This document shows, one piece after another, positions 53,094 through 62,869 of a stretch of DNA of 64,000 nucleotides. Numbering within the stretch: position 1 is the stretch's first letter; the number at the start of each line of letters is the position of its first letter. Under the pieces are notes generated by a model, which saw only the letters and a list, made by a program, of their open reading frames with translations, did no database searches and was not told the origin of the DNA. This DNA is from Deltaproteobacteria bacterium. GTDB taxonomy: Bacteria > Myxococcota_A > Polyangia > Polyangiales > Ga0077539. The stretch covers positions 1-64,000 of the forward strand of contig JADJAE010000172.1 of the NCBI GenBank assembly GCA_016704445.1, written 5' to 3'. Both the position numbers and the translations under genes were made by a program.

Positions 53094-54521
53094 TCAGGGG
53101 ATGCCGGAGGGCTGTAGCGCGGTGGGGTAGGCGCAGCGCGAGGCCACGTCGGTGCGGATCATCCCGCCCGACTCGGGGTACACGCACAGCGTCGGGGAGG
53201 CGCACTCGTTGTTGTGCGCGCAGTTCTTGAACACGCAGATGGCCGCGTTGTCGTTGCTCGGAGCGACCGGCCGGATGAGCGCGGGGTTGTCGGGGCAGTT
53301 GGTGCTGACGCCGAGGTTGAGGTAGCTGCCGCAGAGGCCGTGCGTGGGGGTGGAGTCGATGCGGAAGCACACCCCCCGGCAGACCGGGCGACCGGTGGCC
53401 ATGACGACCGAGGGGTCGCACGGGTCGCCGTCGAAGCGCAGCGAGAGGTCCACCGGGGAGGGAGAGCAGCGGCCCGTGCGGACGTTGCAGCGCATCAGGC
53501 CCGCGTCGCCGCCCATCACTCCGACGCAGTTCGCGTCGGTCTCGCAGTGGGGGAAGCACCCGGGGGTGTCCTGCCCGCTGGTCGCCGGGGTGTAGGCCCA
53601 GAAGCCCGTGCACACCTGCCCCGAGCGGCAGCCGCCGGTGGCCTCGCTGGTCGCCGCGGGGTTGCAGGCGCGGAGGCACATCCCCTGGCCCTCGGGGACG
53701 TCCGCGAAGGGCGGGTGCGCCACGCAGGTGCTCCCCGGGCCGCCGCACTGGCCCTGCTCCGTGGCGGTCGTCCCGGTGGAGCAGAAGGTGGTGCAGAAGC
53801 CGCCGCTGGTGAACGCCCTCCTGCACTGCAGCTCGCCCGTCGGGCCGCAGGCCTCGCTCTCGCACGGGCCGCTCGCGGCGATGCCCACCGCGATCGCCAC
53901 GCACGAGCCGCTGCTGCAGGTCGTCCCCGAGGCGCAGGCGCGGCCGCAGGCGCCGCAGTTGGCCGGGTCGCTGCTGACGTTGATGCAGCGCGCGCCGCAG
54001 AGCATCGTCGGCGCCGGGCAGGTCGGGGTGCCGCCCACGCAGCGGCTGCCCACGCAGGTCTGGCCGTCGCCGCAGCGGCGGCTGCACGCGCCGCAGTTGA
54101 AGACGTCGGTGGTGATGTCGATGCAGCTGCTCCCGCAGGTCATGCGAGGCGCCGTGCACTCCGAGGTCGAGCGGCACGCGCCCGCCGAGCAGAACTGCCC
54201 CGTGGCGCAGGCGCGAGAGCACGCTCCGCAGTGGGCGATGTCGGTGCGGACGTCGACGCAGACGCCGTCACAGACCATCCGAGGCGAGGCGCAGACCGGG
54301 GGAGAGCCCACGTCCACGGGGGGAGAGCCGACGTCGACCGGGGGAGAGCCGACGTCGACCGGGGGAGAGCCCGTGTCCACAGGGGGAGAGCCGGTGTCCA
54401 CGGGAGGAGAGCCGCTGTCCGTCTCGGGGATGATCGTGGTGTTGCCGCGCGCGCCGCAGGCGGGGATACACAAGAGAGCGAGCGTGGCGCCCGCAAGGAA
54501 GGTCATTCCGCGTAAGCTCAT
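53094..54521 (-). CDS. Cys-rich lipoprotein with VDTGSPP repeat linker
   Basis: The 475-residue product starts at ATG 54521 with the signal MTFLAGATLALLCIPAC. A seven-residue repeat (GSPPVDT/GSPPVDV, six copies, 21-base unit near 54293-54421) forms a stalk. Three Cys units of the form ...CDGVCVDVRTDIAHCGACSR follow (residues 85-200). The second half has looser Cys pairs: FTSGGFCTTFCSTG, CLRACNPAATSE and NCPDNPALIRPVAP. These units recur in many myxobacterial outer-membrane proteins and have no known activity. Monocistronic by spacing. Confidence 0.8.
   Translation of the reverse strand: MSLRGMTFLAGATLALLCIPACGARGNTTIIPETDSGSPPVDTGSPPVDTGSPPVDVGSPPVDVGSPPVDVGSPPVCASPRMVCDGVCVDVRTDIAHCGACSRACATGQFCSAGACRSTSECTAPRMTCGSSCIDITTDVFNCGACSRRCGDGQTCVGSRCVGGTPTCPAPTMLCGARCINVSSDPANCGACGRACASGTTCSSGSCVAIAVGIAASGPCESEACGPTGELQCRRAFTSGGFCTTFCSTGTTATEQGQCGGPGSTCVAHPPFADVPEGQGMCLRACNPAATSEATGGCRSGQVCTGFWAYTPATSGQDTPGCFPHCETDANCVGVMGGDAGLMRCNVRTGRCSPSPVDLSLRFDGDPCDPSVVMATGRPVCRGVCFRIDSTPTHGLCGSYLNLGVSTNCPDNPALIRPVAPSNDNAAICVFKNCAHNNECASPTLCVYPESGGMIRTDVASRCAYPTALQPSGIP
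54293..54421 (-). repeat. 21-bp tandem repeat encoding the GSPPVDT/V stalk
   Basis: About six copies of a unit like GACGTCGACCGGGGGAGAG plus two bases, with GTGTCCAC variants toward the start of the gene. In frame; likely length-variable. Confidence 0.85.
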
Positions 54522-54603
54522 TCGAGGGGGTCCTCCGGTCCGTCAGGGCGCCTTTGGTAACAGACCTTCCCCTGGAAGGGCCAATGGCAGCCCTCCGGGG
54601 GCG

Positions 54604-55851
54604 TCAGCGCTCCTGCAGGGCCACGGCGAGCGAGCGCACCACGTCGTCGAGCAGGAAGGGCTTGCGCACCACGATGCCCCGCGCCGCGCTCGGCACGTGG
54701 TCCACCGAGGGCGCGCCGGTCATGAGCACCCGCCCCACCCTCGGCGCGATCAGCGCCATCTCCATCAGGAACGCCGCCCCCGACGAGTTCTCCCCGAGCG
54801 TCTCGTCGACCAGCGCCACGTCGACCTCGCCCCTGGCCAGCAGCCTCCGCGCGTCCTCGACCTCGGTGGTCACCATCACCCTCGCGCCGCGCAGCGAGAG
54901 CGCCACCTCCAGCAGCTCGCGGATGGCGGGGTCGTCGTCGATCACCAGCACCCGGGCGCCCGGCCGCAGCCTCGCCTCGGTGCCCTGCACGGAGAGCGGC
55001 AGCGCCATCTCGCTGTCGGTGCGAGGGCGGCGCAGCGCCAGCACCATCGCCGCCCCGCGGCCGGGCGTGGAGTCCACGTCGAGCTGCGCGCCCATCGCCT
55101 CGCTGAGCGCGCGCGACACCGCCAGCCCGAGGCCCCGCACCGCGGCCGTGAGCGGCGTCTCGGTGGGGCGGGTGCTGAAGAAGGGATCGAAGATGCGGGC
55201 CCGCGTCGAGGGGTCGATGCCCACGCCGTCGTCGCGCACCACCACCGCGATGCGCCCTCCCGCGGGCTGCACCGACAGCTCGATGGTGCCCGCCTCGGCG
55301 CCCCGCTGCCGCGCCGACAGGATCGCGTTGGCCGCGTTGAGCACCAGGTTGGTGAGCACCTGCTCGACGCGCTCGGGGTCGCCCTGCGCCTCGACGGGCT
55401 CCGAGGGGAGCGTGGCGCGCAGGGTCACGTGCGCGGCGGCGCAGCGGGCGTCGAGGAGGTCGCGCACGGTGGCCACCACGGCGCCGACGTCGAAGCGCTC
55501 GTCGCGCACCCCAAAGGAGGCCACCGGGTCGATGAGCGAGGCCACCAGCGCCCCGGCGCGGGACACGCCGCGGTGGACGATGGGCAGCGCCCGGTCGAGC
55601 AGCGCCGGGTCGCGGTTGGCCTGCGCCAGCTCGACCCAGCCGAGCACGCTGGTGAGCACGTTCTGGATCTCGTGCACCGCCGCGCCGATGGCCACGCGGT
55701 CGCCGGAGAGGAGGTTGCTCACGGCGGAGTGAGCGGTGCCGCGCGGCAGCGTGGGCGAAACCGTCGTGGGACGGGCGTCGAGGGGCGGCAGCACGGTGGG
55801 ATCGTGTCGGCTCACGGCGGCATCTTCCGGGACGGGGGGGAGGACGGTCAA
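54604..55851 (-). CDS. Hybrid histidine kinase with C-terminal receiver
   Basis: The 415-residue product has no membrane helix. The phospho-acceptor His60 is in AAVHEIQNVLTSVLGWVELA. The ATP-binding domain shows the N box (VLTNLVLNAANAIL), the G1 box (VVVRDDGVGIDPST), the F box (IFDPFFSTRPTETPL) and GLGLAVSRALSEAMG. Residues 290-410 are a receiver (ARVLVIDDDPAIRELLEVAL, Asp in VDVALVDETLG, Lys in IVVRKPFLL). A cytosolic, sensor-less hybrid kinase is common in myxobacterial phosphorelays, where a partner supplies the signal. No PAS or GAF domain is present. No response-regulator partner is adjacent. Confidence 0.9.
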   Translation of the reverse strand: MTVLPPVPEDAAVSRHDPTVLPPLDARPTTVSPTLPRGTAHSAVSNLLSGDRVAIGAAVHEIQNVLTSVLGWVELAQANRDPALLDRALPIVHRGVSRAGALVASLIDPVASFGVRDERFDVGAVVATVRDLLDARCAAAHVTLRATLPSEPVEAQGDPERVEQVLTNLVLNAANAILSARQRGAEAGTIELSVQPAGGRIAVVVRDDGVGIDPSTRARIFDPFFSTRPTETPLTAAVRGLGLAVSRALSEAMGAQLDVDSTPGRGAAMVLALRRPRTDSEMALPLSVQGTEARLRPGARVLVIDDDPAIRELLEVALSLRGARVMVTTEVEDARRLLARGEVDVALVDETLGENSSGAAFLMEMALIAPRVGRVLMTGAPSVDHVPSAARGIVVRKPFLLDDVVRSLAVALQER

Positions 55852-55870
55852 AGACCTTCGAGGGGGCGCG

Positions 55871-56824
55871 TCACGAGCGGCGAAGCCGATGGATCACCCC
55901 GGAGATGTCCTCGGGCAGCGCCGACACCACCCGCGTCATGACGCCGGTGCGGGGGTGCGGGAAATGGATCTCGCTGGCGTGGAGGCAGTGCCGCGCGAGC
56001 CCCTGGGCGACGTCCGCCGGGAGCGCGGGGCCGCGGTAGAGCACGTCGCCCACGAGCGGGTGCCCGATGGCCGCGAGGTGCGCCCGCACCTGGTGGCGAA
56101 ACGCGCGGGTGAGCGACACCTCCAGCAGCGTGAACTCGCCGACCTCGCTGGCGACGCGCCACCGCGTGGTGGCCGCGTGGGGCTTCACCGCGGCGCGGAT
56201 GCGCACGTGCTCGGTGACGGCCTCGACGCGCTTGGGGTCCTTGCGGTGCGGGATGAGCGGGAGCTCGACGACGCCTTCGCCCGCGAGTCGCCCCTCGACG
56301 AGGGCGAGGTAGCGCTTCTCCAGCTTCTCCTCCGCGGTGGCCGCGCGCAGCGCCTCGAAGGCCTCCTTGGTGCGCGCCGCCAGCACGAGCCCGCTGGTGT
56401 CCGTGTCGAGCCGGTGCAGCAGCCCGGGCTCGCGCTGGTGGAAGCCCACCCCGGCCATCTCGGGGTAGCGCGCGATGAGGGCGTTGGCGAGCGTGCCGGT
56501 CTCGTCAGGGCGCAGCGGGTGCGTGGGCATCCCCGCGGGCTTCTCGACCACCACCACGTCGGCGTCCTCGTAGCGCACCACCAGGGTCACCTCCGGCGTC
56601 GCGACCGGGGGGAAGTCCTGCGGAGGGAGCTCGCCGGTGACCTCCACCACGTTGCCCTCCACCAGGGGTTCACCCTTGCGCGCGCGGTGGCCGTCGACGC
56701 GCACCTGCCCCGCCTCGAGGATGGCTCGCGCCCGGGCGCGGGAGAGCCCCGGGGTGACATCGACGAGGAAGCGATCGAGGCGTTGTCCCGCTTGCGCAGC
56801 GGAGACCGTGTGCTGGGTTGCCAT
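55871..56824 (-). CDS. RluD-type 23S rRNA pseudouridine synthase
   Basis: The 317-residue product has an N-terminal S4 RNA-binding domain (QRLDRFLVDVTPGLSRARAR) and the catalytic core with the diagnostic GLLHRLDTDTSGLVLAART, where the Asp of HRLD is the nucleophile. Other family segments are VVVVEKPAGMPTHP and FRHQVRAHLAAIGHPLVGDV near the C-terminus. ATG 56824 gives the normal RluC/RluD length. RluD isomerises uridines in helix 69 of 23S rRNA, but RluA/RluC-type substrates cannot be excluded. It lies 20 bases upstream of the hybrid kinase on the same strand. Confidence 0.93.
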   Translation of the reverse strand: MATQHTVSAAQAGQRLDRFLVDVTPGLSRARARAILEAGQVRVDGHRARKGEPLVEGNVVEVTGELPPQDFPPVATPEVTLVVRYEDADVVVVEKPAGMPTHPLRPDETGTLANALIARYPEMAGVGFHQREPGLLHRLDTDTSGLVLAARTKEAFEALRAATAEEKLEKRYLALVEGRLAGEGVVELPLIPHRKDPKRVEAVTEHVRIRAAVKPHAATTRWRVASEVGEFTLLEVSLTRAFRHQVRAHLAAIGHPLVGDVLYRGPALPADVAQGLARHCLHASEIHFPHPRTGVMTRVVSALPEDISGVIHRLRRS

Positions 56825-56971
56825 GGCGTTTGGGGCGGCGGATACCACACCCCCGCGGGCTTGTCGTGAGACCCCCCTCGAAGGAGCGCTGACGGAGGCA
56901 CAGGCAGCCACGCCGCAGGGTGGATACGGGCTCGACGAGCGACGTAGGGCCATGCGAAGGAGAGTGCTGTG

Positions 56972-58552
56972 ATGTCGGTCTGCGCCAACTGCAAGAGCGA
57001 GCTCGACCCCGACACGGGCGAGTGCTTCGACTGCGGTCGGACGCAGAACCTCTCCGTGCGCCCCGACCCCTTCCTGGGCCGCGCGGTGGGCAACCTGGTG
57101 CTGGTCTACAAGATCGGCGAAGGGGCGATGGGCTCGGTCTACCGGGCGGCGCACCGCACCCTCAAGACCGCGTACGCGGTGAAGATCCTTCAGTCGGACT
57201 TCAGCGACGACGAGACCGTGGTCGAGCGCTTCCGCCGCGAGGCGCTCGCGTGCAGCCGGCTGCAGCACGAGAACGTGGTCTACGTGACGGACTTCGGCGC
57301 CGACCCGACGCTGGGGCTCTACCTGGTGATGGAGTTCGTCGACGGCCCATCGCTCGGCCAGATGCTGCGCCAGGGGCCGATCGCCCCGGGCCGGGTGGGG
57401 CGCATCCTCGAGCAGGTGTGCGACGCGATGACCGCCGCGCACCGGCTGGACATCGTCCACCGCGACCTGAAGCCCGACAACATCCTGGTGTACCGCGACC
57501 CCGCGCGGCGCGACTTCGTGAAGGTCGTGGACTTCGGCATCGCGCGCATCCGGATGGCCGACGCCAGCGAGGAGCTCACCGCGTCGGGCACCACCGTGGG
57601 GACGATCCAGTACATGGCCCCCGAGCAGCTCCTCAACCGCCCCGGCTCCGTGGGCGCGTGGAGCGACGTCTACGCCCTCGGGGTGATCGCCTTCGAGATG
57701 CTCACCGGCGTCCGCCCCTTCGCCGCCAGCTCGATGCTCGAGCTCGCGGTGAAGCACGCCACGGTGGCCCCGCCGCTGGTCTCGGCCTCGCGCCCCGAGC
57801 TGGCCGGCTCGCGCCTCGAGGCGCTGGTGGGCGCGATGCTGGCCAAGGAGCCCGCCGACCGGCCCGCGTCGATGGAGGCGGTGCGCGAGGCGCTGACCGA
57901 GGCCGTCGCCGAGCTGGTCTCTCGGGGCGTCCCCGGCGCGTCGTACCCGTCGTCGCTGCGCATCACCTCGCGGCCGTCGATGCCCGCGGCGGGCCAGGAG
58001 AGCGAGGCCCCGTCGATGCCGGTGATCTCCACCGCGCCGAGCTCGCCCAGCACCCCCTCGCTGAGGGTGCGCTCGCTGGTGCAGCGCATCCGCGAGGAGG
58101 CCAACGACTCCGCGGTGGCGACGCTGCTGGCCTCGCTGCCGGGGGTCGACGCCATCAGCGGCGAGGCGCTGACCATGGCGCTCTGGGGGGTGCTCCAGCA
58201 GGAGGTGCTCGACGCGCCCATCGGCTCCGCGAGGCTGGCGCAGACCTGCGAGCACCTGGGGATGCTCATCGGCGCGGTGCTCGAGGGCAACGAGGGCCCG
58301 TCGCCCTCGGAGGCCCAGCAGCGGGTGTTTCGCGCGCTGCGCAACGTGCTCTCGCTGGCCGACAAGGATCGCCGGGCGCAGGTGATCGAGGCGCTGCGGC
58401 CGTGGTCCGGGCACCCGCTCTTCCCGGCCGACATCGTGCCGAAGGAGGACCGCCGCAGCCTGATGGAGAAGCTGAGCGCGCCGCTGAGCGGGGAGTCGAT
58501 CCGCTCGCTGCTCACCCACCGCATCGAGCTGTTCGGGGCGAAGAAGGACTGA
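56972..58552 (+). CDS. Ser/Thr protein kinase with N-terminal zinc ribbon
   Basis: The 526-residue product starts at ATG 56972 (a GTG directly precedes). Residues 4-24 hold two Cys pairs (CANC, then CFDC) as in a short zinc ribbon. The kinase domain has the glycine loop IGEGAMGSVYRAA, Lys in AYAVKIL, catalytic HRDLKPDN, DFGIA and the MAPEQLL activation segment. The region after residue 330 has no membrane helix and is mostly helical (RVRSLVQRIREEANDSAVAT, QQRVFRALRNVLSLADK), probably a regulatory arm. It looks cytoplasmic and soluble. Divergent from the pseudouridine synthase. Confidence 0.93.
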   Translation: MSVCANCKSELDPDTGECFDCGRTQNLSVRPDPFLGRAVGNLVLVYKIGEGAMGSVYRAAHRTLKTAYAVKILQSDFSDDETVVERFRREALACSRLQHENVVYVTDFGADPTLGLYLVMEFVDGPSLGQMLRQGPIAPGRVGRILEQVCDAMTAAHRLDIVHRDLKPDNILVYRDPARRDFVKVVDFGIARIRMADASEELTASGTTVGTIQYMAPEQLLNRPGSVGAWSDVYALGVIAFEMLTGVRPFAASSMLELAVKHATVAPPLVSASRPELAGSRLEALVGAMLAKEPADRPASMEAVREALTEAVAELVSRGVPGASYPSSLRITSRPSMPAAGQESEAPSMPVISTAPSSPSTPSLRVRSLVQRIREEANDSAVATLLASLPGVDAISGEALTMALWGVLQQEVLDAPIGSARLAQTCEHLGMLIGAVLEGNEGPSPSEAQQRVFRALRNVLSLADKDRRAQVIEALRPWSGHPLFPADIVPKEDRRSLMEKLSAPLSGESIRSLLTHRIELFGAKKD

Positions 58553-58572
58553 GGGGCCCCGAAGGGAGCCCC
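58553..58572. terminator. Short GC hairpin between convergent genes
   Basis: GGGGCCCC-gaag-GGAGCCCC with one mismatch, starting at the kinase stop. It may end transcripts from both sides; there is no T-run beyond it. Confidence 0.4.
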
Positions 58573-58584
58573 CCGAAAACCGGG

Positions 58585-60980
58585 TCAGTTCACCGGACCG
58601 CGAACCCGCGTGGCGTTGTTGCCGGCCGTCCAGGTGACCGTCGCGCCGTTGAGCGCGACGGCGTTGCCCGCCGCGCCGCCCGCCAGGCCGGTGCCGCCGA
58701 GGTTGCCGTCGCCTCCGCGAGCGCCCGGGAGGCCGGGGCCGCCGCCTGCGCCGCCCGTTCCGCCGATGCCTCGGCCGCCGGAGAACTGGCTGGGGTAGGT
58801 GCCGCTGTTGCCGCCCACGCCGCCTGCTCCGCCCGCGGTGGCGGTGCCGGGAGAGCCCGCGGTGCCGACCGGGTACTGCGCCCCGGAGAAGGCAGGTCCG
58901 CCGGGGCCGCCGGGGCCCACGATGGTGCCCGCTCCGCCGCCGCCGCCGCCGCCGCCGCCGAGCACGTACGGTCGCCGTCGCCATCGCGCCGCCGCCGCCG
59001 CCGCCGCCGCCGCCCCACATGTTTCCGTCGGTGTTGTCGATCACCAGCGGAACCGTCGTGGAGATGGCCGCTCCGCCCGGACGCCCCTGCGCTCTGCGGG
59101 TTGGGCGAGGCGTTGATGAAGCCGCCGCCGCTGCCGCCCGCGCCGCCTGCGCCGGTGATGGTCCCGTGGTTGACGATGCGAAGCTCGGAGCCCGGTCGAA
59201 GGGCGCCCGACACGAAGGCCGGCGCCGAGGGGCTGGTGGAGCTCACCACCACGCCGGGGTTGACCGTCACCCGCACCACCCTCGGAATCATCGGCGCACC
59301 CGCCTGAAGGAACACGTTGTACCCCGTGGTGTTGCCCGCGATGGTGAGCTCGATCACGACGGGAGCGCACGTGACGCCGTCGCCCGTGAACGCCGTGTTG
59401 CAGGTGCAGGTGCGCCCGCCGACGGTGTTCCTGCAGGTGGCGTTGGAGCTACATCCGCCGTTGCCGGTGAGGCACTCGTCGACGTCCATGCACGCTCGCC
59501 CGCTGCCCGCGTAGCCGGCGTTGCAGGCGCAGACCCCAGACAGGCCCTCGTTGATCCGGCAGGCCGCGTTGGTGTCGCACGACACGCCGCAGCCGCCGCA
59601 GTGGGCGCTGCTGGTGGTCAGGTCGACCTCGCAGCCGTTGAGGGGGTTGCCGTCGCAGTCGCCGCGGCCCCGGGTGCAGCGCAGCACGCACGCTCCGGTG
59701 GTGCAGGTGGAGGTTCCGCCGACGTTGCTGCAGGCCCGGCCGCAGCTCCCGCAGTTGGCCGAGTCGACGCGCACGTCGACCTCGCAGCCGGTGGCCGGGT
59801 TGCTGTCGCAGTCGGCGAAGCCCGCGGTGCAGACCGAGGAGCACGATCCTGCGACGCAGACCGGAGCCGCGTTGGGGTTGGCCGGGCAGCGGTTGCCGCA
59901 CGCGCCGCAGTGGCTCACGGAGACCGGGAGGTCGGTCTCGCAGCCGTTGGTGGCGTTGCCGTCGCAGTCGCCGAAGCCCGTCGCGCAGGAGCCGACGGTG
60001 CACACGCCCGCCACGCAGGCCGCGGTCGCGTTGGCCGGTGCGCAACGAGCCCCGCAGGCGCCGCAGTGCGAGGCGCTCGCGCGGGTGTCGACCTCGCAGC
60101 CGTTGGTGGCGTCGCCGTCGCAGTCGGCGAAGCCCATCGCGCAGGCGTAGGCGCAGGCGCCCGCGGCGCAGCTCGCGACGGTGTTGGGTCGCGCCGCGCA
60201 GGCCATGCCGCAGCCGCCGCAGTGGGCGGTGTCGCGAGAGGTGTCGATCTCGCAGCCGTTGGAGGGAGAGGTGTCGCAGTCGCCGAAGGGGGCGACGCAG
60301 GTCGCGACGGTGCAGGTGCCGTTGCGGCAGAGGGGGGAGGCGTTGGCGACGGCGCAGCGCTGGTCGCAGGCGCCGCAGTGGGCGGTGTTGGTCTGCGCGT
60401 CGATGCAGGCGCCCGAGCAGCAGGTCTGCGAGGCGGGGCAGGCGCGTCCGGCGTTGCAGCCGGCGACGCAGAGGTTGCCGACGCAGAGCGTGCCGGAGGG
60501 GCAGTGCTCGTCGGCGATGCACTCGACGCAGGCGCGGGTGGTGGTGTCGCAGCGGCGCGATCCGGTGGCGCCGCCGTCGGACGATGCGCCCATGCAGGAC
60601 GCGTCGTCGCGACAGCCGGGGGCGCAGGCGTTGGTGGCGCCGACGCAGTACTGGCCCGCGGGGCAGCGATCGCTGGCGGGGGTGCAGGTCACGCAGCGCC
60701 CGGAGGCGACGTCGCAGGCGGGGCCGCCGGGGTTGCCGGCGCAGTCGGAGTCCTGGGCGCAGCGCGAGGGACCGGTGTCCGCAGGGCCGGTGTCCGGGGG
60801 ACCGGTGTCTTCGGGGCCGGTGTCGATGGGGACGTCGAGCGCGCCGGCGTCGAGGACGCCGAGGTCGGTGGGGCCGAGGTCGGTTCCGGCGTCGGGGCCG
60901 CCGACGACCGACAGGTTGCCGCCACAGGCGGCGAGCGAGAGCGCGGCCATCAGCAGGGCGAGGCGGGACACAGGACTCAT
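58585..60980 (-). CDS. Cys/EGF-like repeat lipoprotein with Gly-rich C-terminal domain, two apparent frameshifts
   Basis: ATG 60980 (GAGGT six bases upstream) opens a lipoprotein (LALLMAALSLAAC) with an Asp/Thr/Gly/Pro linker and many Cys units. The repeat reads about GFGDCDGNATNGCETDLPVS, then HCGACGNRC, at least six times, ending with an EGF-like module (DVDECLTGNGGCSSNATC). It then becomes Gly-rich (GTITGAGGAGGSGGGF). Near 59080 the frame shifts, passing through VIDNTDGNMWGGGGGGGGG, and again near 58970 into VLGGGGGGGGGAGTIVGPGG, ending at 58585. Two one-base changes in GC trinucleotide runs would restore about 800 residues. Probably a long surface stalk. Confidence 0.65.
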
Positions 60981-61081
60981 CGGGGACCTCATAGGGTGTG
61001 GAGAGGACACCGCGCACCGGACGGCGGTCAACGGGCAAGCGTGCGCGAGATCAGTGGGCTCTTTGCGTGGGGGCCGCAGGA

Positions 61082-62838
61082 TGAACCCGGATTATTCATC
61101 AGGGCTCGACCGGTCCGCCGCATGTTGTCGGGAATTCATCGGTCGGCACAGGCGTTTCAGGGGTTGCAACACCGACCTTGGAGACGCCCGTGCCGACGAC
61201 AGACTGTATGCCCTCCCTTCGCGTCGACTTCCACCCTGTGCGCCCGGTGGACGTGACCTTTGACGCGCCCTCGACCAGCAGCGATGGGGGCTGGTTGCTC
61301 ACCCGCGTGGTGGACGGGGCGCTCGGCACCACCGAGGACATGGCCGCGCAACTCCGGGATCCGCGCGATCCGCGGCGTGTCGACCACACGACCCAGACCC
61401 TCGTCCGTCAGCGCGTCTTTCAGATCGTCGCGGGCTACGAGGACGCCAGCGACGCCACGACCCTGCGCCACGACCCGCTGCTCCGAGTCGTCTGCGGACG
61501 CGACCCCGACGGCGTGCCGCTGGCCTCGCAGCCCACGCTCTCGCGCCTGGAGGCACGGGCCACCGCGCGCGAGGTCGTCAGGCTCCAGCGCGCTCACGAG
61601 CGCCGATGGGTCGCCAGTCTCCCCGCCGATCTGCCCGCGATCGTCCTCGACCTCGACGGCACCGATGACCCGACGCACGGGCAGCAGCAGTTCGCGTTCT
61701 TCAACAGCCACTACGGCGGCACCATCTACGCCCCCCTCCTCATCTTCGATCAGGACGGTCGGCTGGTGAGCGCTCGTATGCGCCCCGGCAACCAGCACCT
61801 CGCCCAGTACGCCGCCCCCACGCTGGAGCGCCTGATCCGTCTGATCCGCGAGCGTTTCCAGACGCTTCCCATCCTCGTGCGCGCCGACGCTGCGTTCGGG
61901 ATCGCCTCCGTCGTCAACCGCCTCGACGCCCTGCGCGCGGAGCTGGGGGCCGTGGACTACCTGTTGGGTGTCTCGCCCAATAGCGCCGTGCGGCGCGCCG
62001 CCGCCGCGGCCCTGGCGCTCGCGACCTCCGTGGCGGCGGGCCGCGCGGATGGCCAGGCGCGCAGCTACGACACGGCGACCTACCAGTCCGAGACCTGGCG
62101 GCGGGCTCACCGCATCGTGCTCAAAGCAGAGCGCACGAAGGCCAGCACCGACATCCGCTGCGTTGTGACGACGCTCGGTACGCTGCCGCCGCGGGAGACC
62201 TACGGACTCTACGCGGGCCGCGGCGACGCGGAGAATCGGATCAAGGACTTCAAGCGCGGGCTGATGGCCGATCGCCTGTCGTGCCATCTCTACCTGGCCA
62301 ACGCGTTCCGGCTGCAGCTGCACGCGGGCGCGTACGAGCTGCTCTACGGGTTGCGCGAGCAGGCGCTGACTTCGGACATCGCGACGCCCACCGCACCACC
62401 GGCCGCACCGGCGGATCCGGCCCCCTCGGCGCAGGAGGCGACGGGACTGGAGCACCTGCTCTCGCTGTGCCTGTACGCCAGGGCCATCGTGGGGCACGAG
62501 ACGACGGTGCGCGCACCGCGCCCCGAGTTCCGCACGCTCCGAGAGCGACTGCTCAAGGTCGCAGCCACGGTCCGACGGAGCGCGCGTCGGATCTGGATCG
62601 CGCTGCCGCAGTCCTTCCCGGGCGCGGCCGTCTTTCGGCGGCTACTCGCGCGGCTCGACGCGCGCCAGCTGCAGCTCGCGTAGGCGCGGAAGCGCACCGA
62701 ACTCACAGCAGCAGTCGCCTCTCATCGGGTCTCGAACCTCAGGCCGCGCCATGCGCTGGAGAGTCCGCGACGCGGGGGCAGGGACTCCCGTTGTGCCTGA
62801 CGCGCCGCGAAAATCCCGTGATGAATAATCCGGGTGAA
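61082..62838 (+). mobile_element. IS1380-family insertion sequence, apparently complete
   Basis: The element 61086-62834 has perfect 16-bp terminal inverted repeats, CCCGGATTATTCATCA at the left and its reverse complement at 62819-62834. A 4-bp target duplication, TGAA, flanks it (61082-61085 and 62835-62838). Size (1749 bp) and the single transposase gene fit IS1380. Its ends are identical, suggesting recent insertion. Confidence 0.92.
61208..62683 (+). CDS. IS1380-family DDE transposase
   Basis: The 491-residue product matches IS1380 transposases. An N-terminal region (SDGGWLLTRVVDGALG) is followed by the catalytic segment AIVLDLDGTDDPTHGQQQFA, where the first Asp of the DDE triad is expected. 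The next part, FFNSHYGGTIYAPLLIFDQD, and the late GDAENRIKDFKRGLMADRLS with the likely Glu, follow the family order. The core shows RADAAFGIASVVNRLDAL. ATG 61208 is chosen because the product then starts with the usual VDFHPVRPVD strand; GTG 61190 is in frame. The reading frame is intact and probably active. Confidence 0.93.
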   Translation: MPSLRVDFHPVRPVDVTFDAPSTSSDGGWLLTRVVDGALGTTEDMAAQLRDPRDPRRVDHTTQTLVRQRVFQIVAGYEDASDATTLRHDPLLRVVCGRDPDGVPLASQPTLSRLEARATAREVVRLQRAHERRWVASLPADLPAIVLDLDGTDDPTHGQQQFAFFNSHYGGTIYAPLLIFDQDGRLVSARMRPGNQHLAQYAAPTLERLIRLIRERFQTLPILVRADAAFGIASVVNRLDALRAELGAVDYLLGVSPNSAVRRAAAAALALATSVAAGRADGQARSYDTATYQSETWRRAHRIVLKAERTKASTDIRCVVTTLGTLPPRETYGLYAGRGDAENRIKDFKRGLMADRLSCHLYLANAFRLQLHAGAYELLYGLREQALTSDIATPTAPPAAPADPAPSAQEATGLEHLLSLCLYARAIVGHETTVRAPRPEFRTLRERLLKVAATVRRSARRIWIALPQSFPGAAVFRRLLARLDARQLQLA

Positions 62839-62869
62839 TCCTGATCCTTCCCGGCATGTTCACGACGGC

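Noticed and set aside
56825..59044. Minus-strand extension making a 1057-codon frame that includes the pseudouridine synthase
   Set aside because: Upstream of ATG 56824 the sequence is antisense to the kinase and Arg/His-rich. Only the synthase part and a short Gly-rich piece near 59000 are real.
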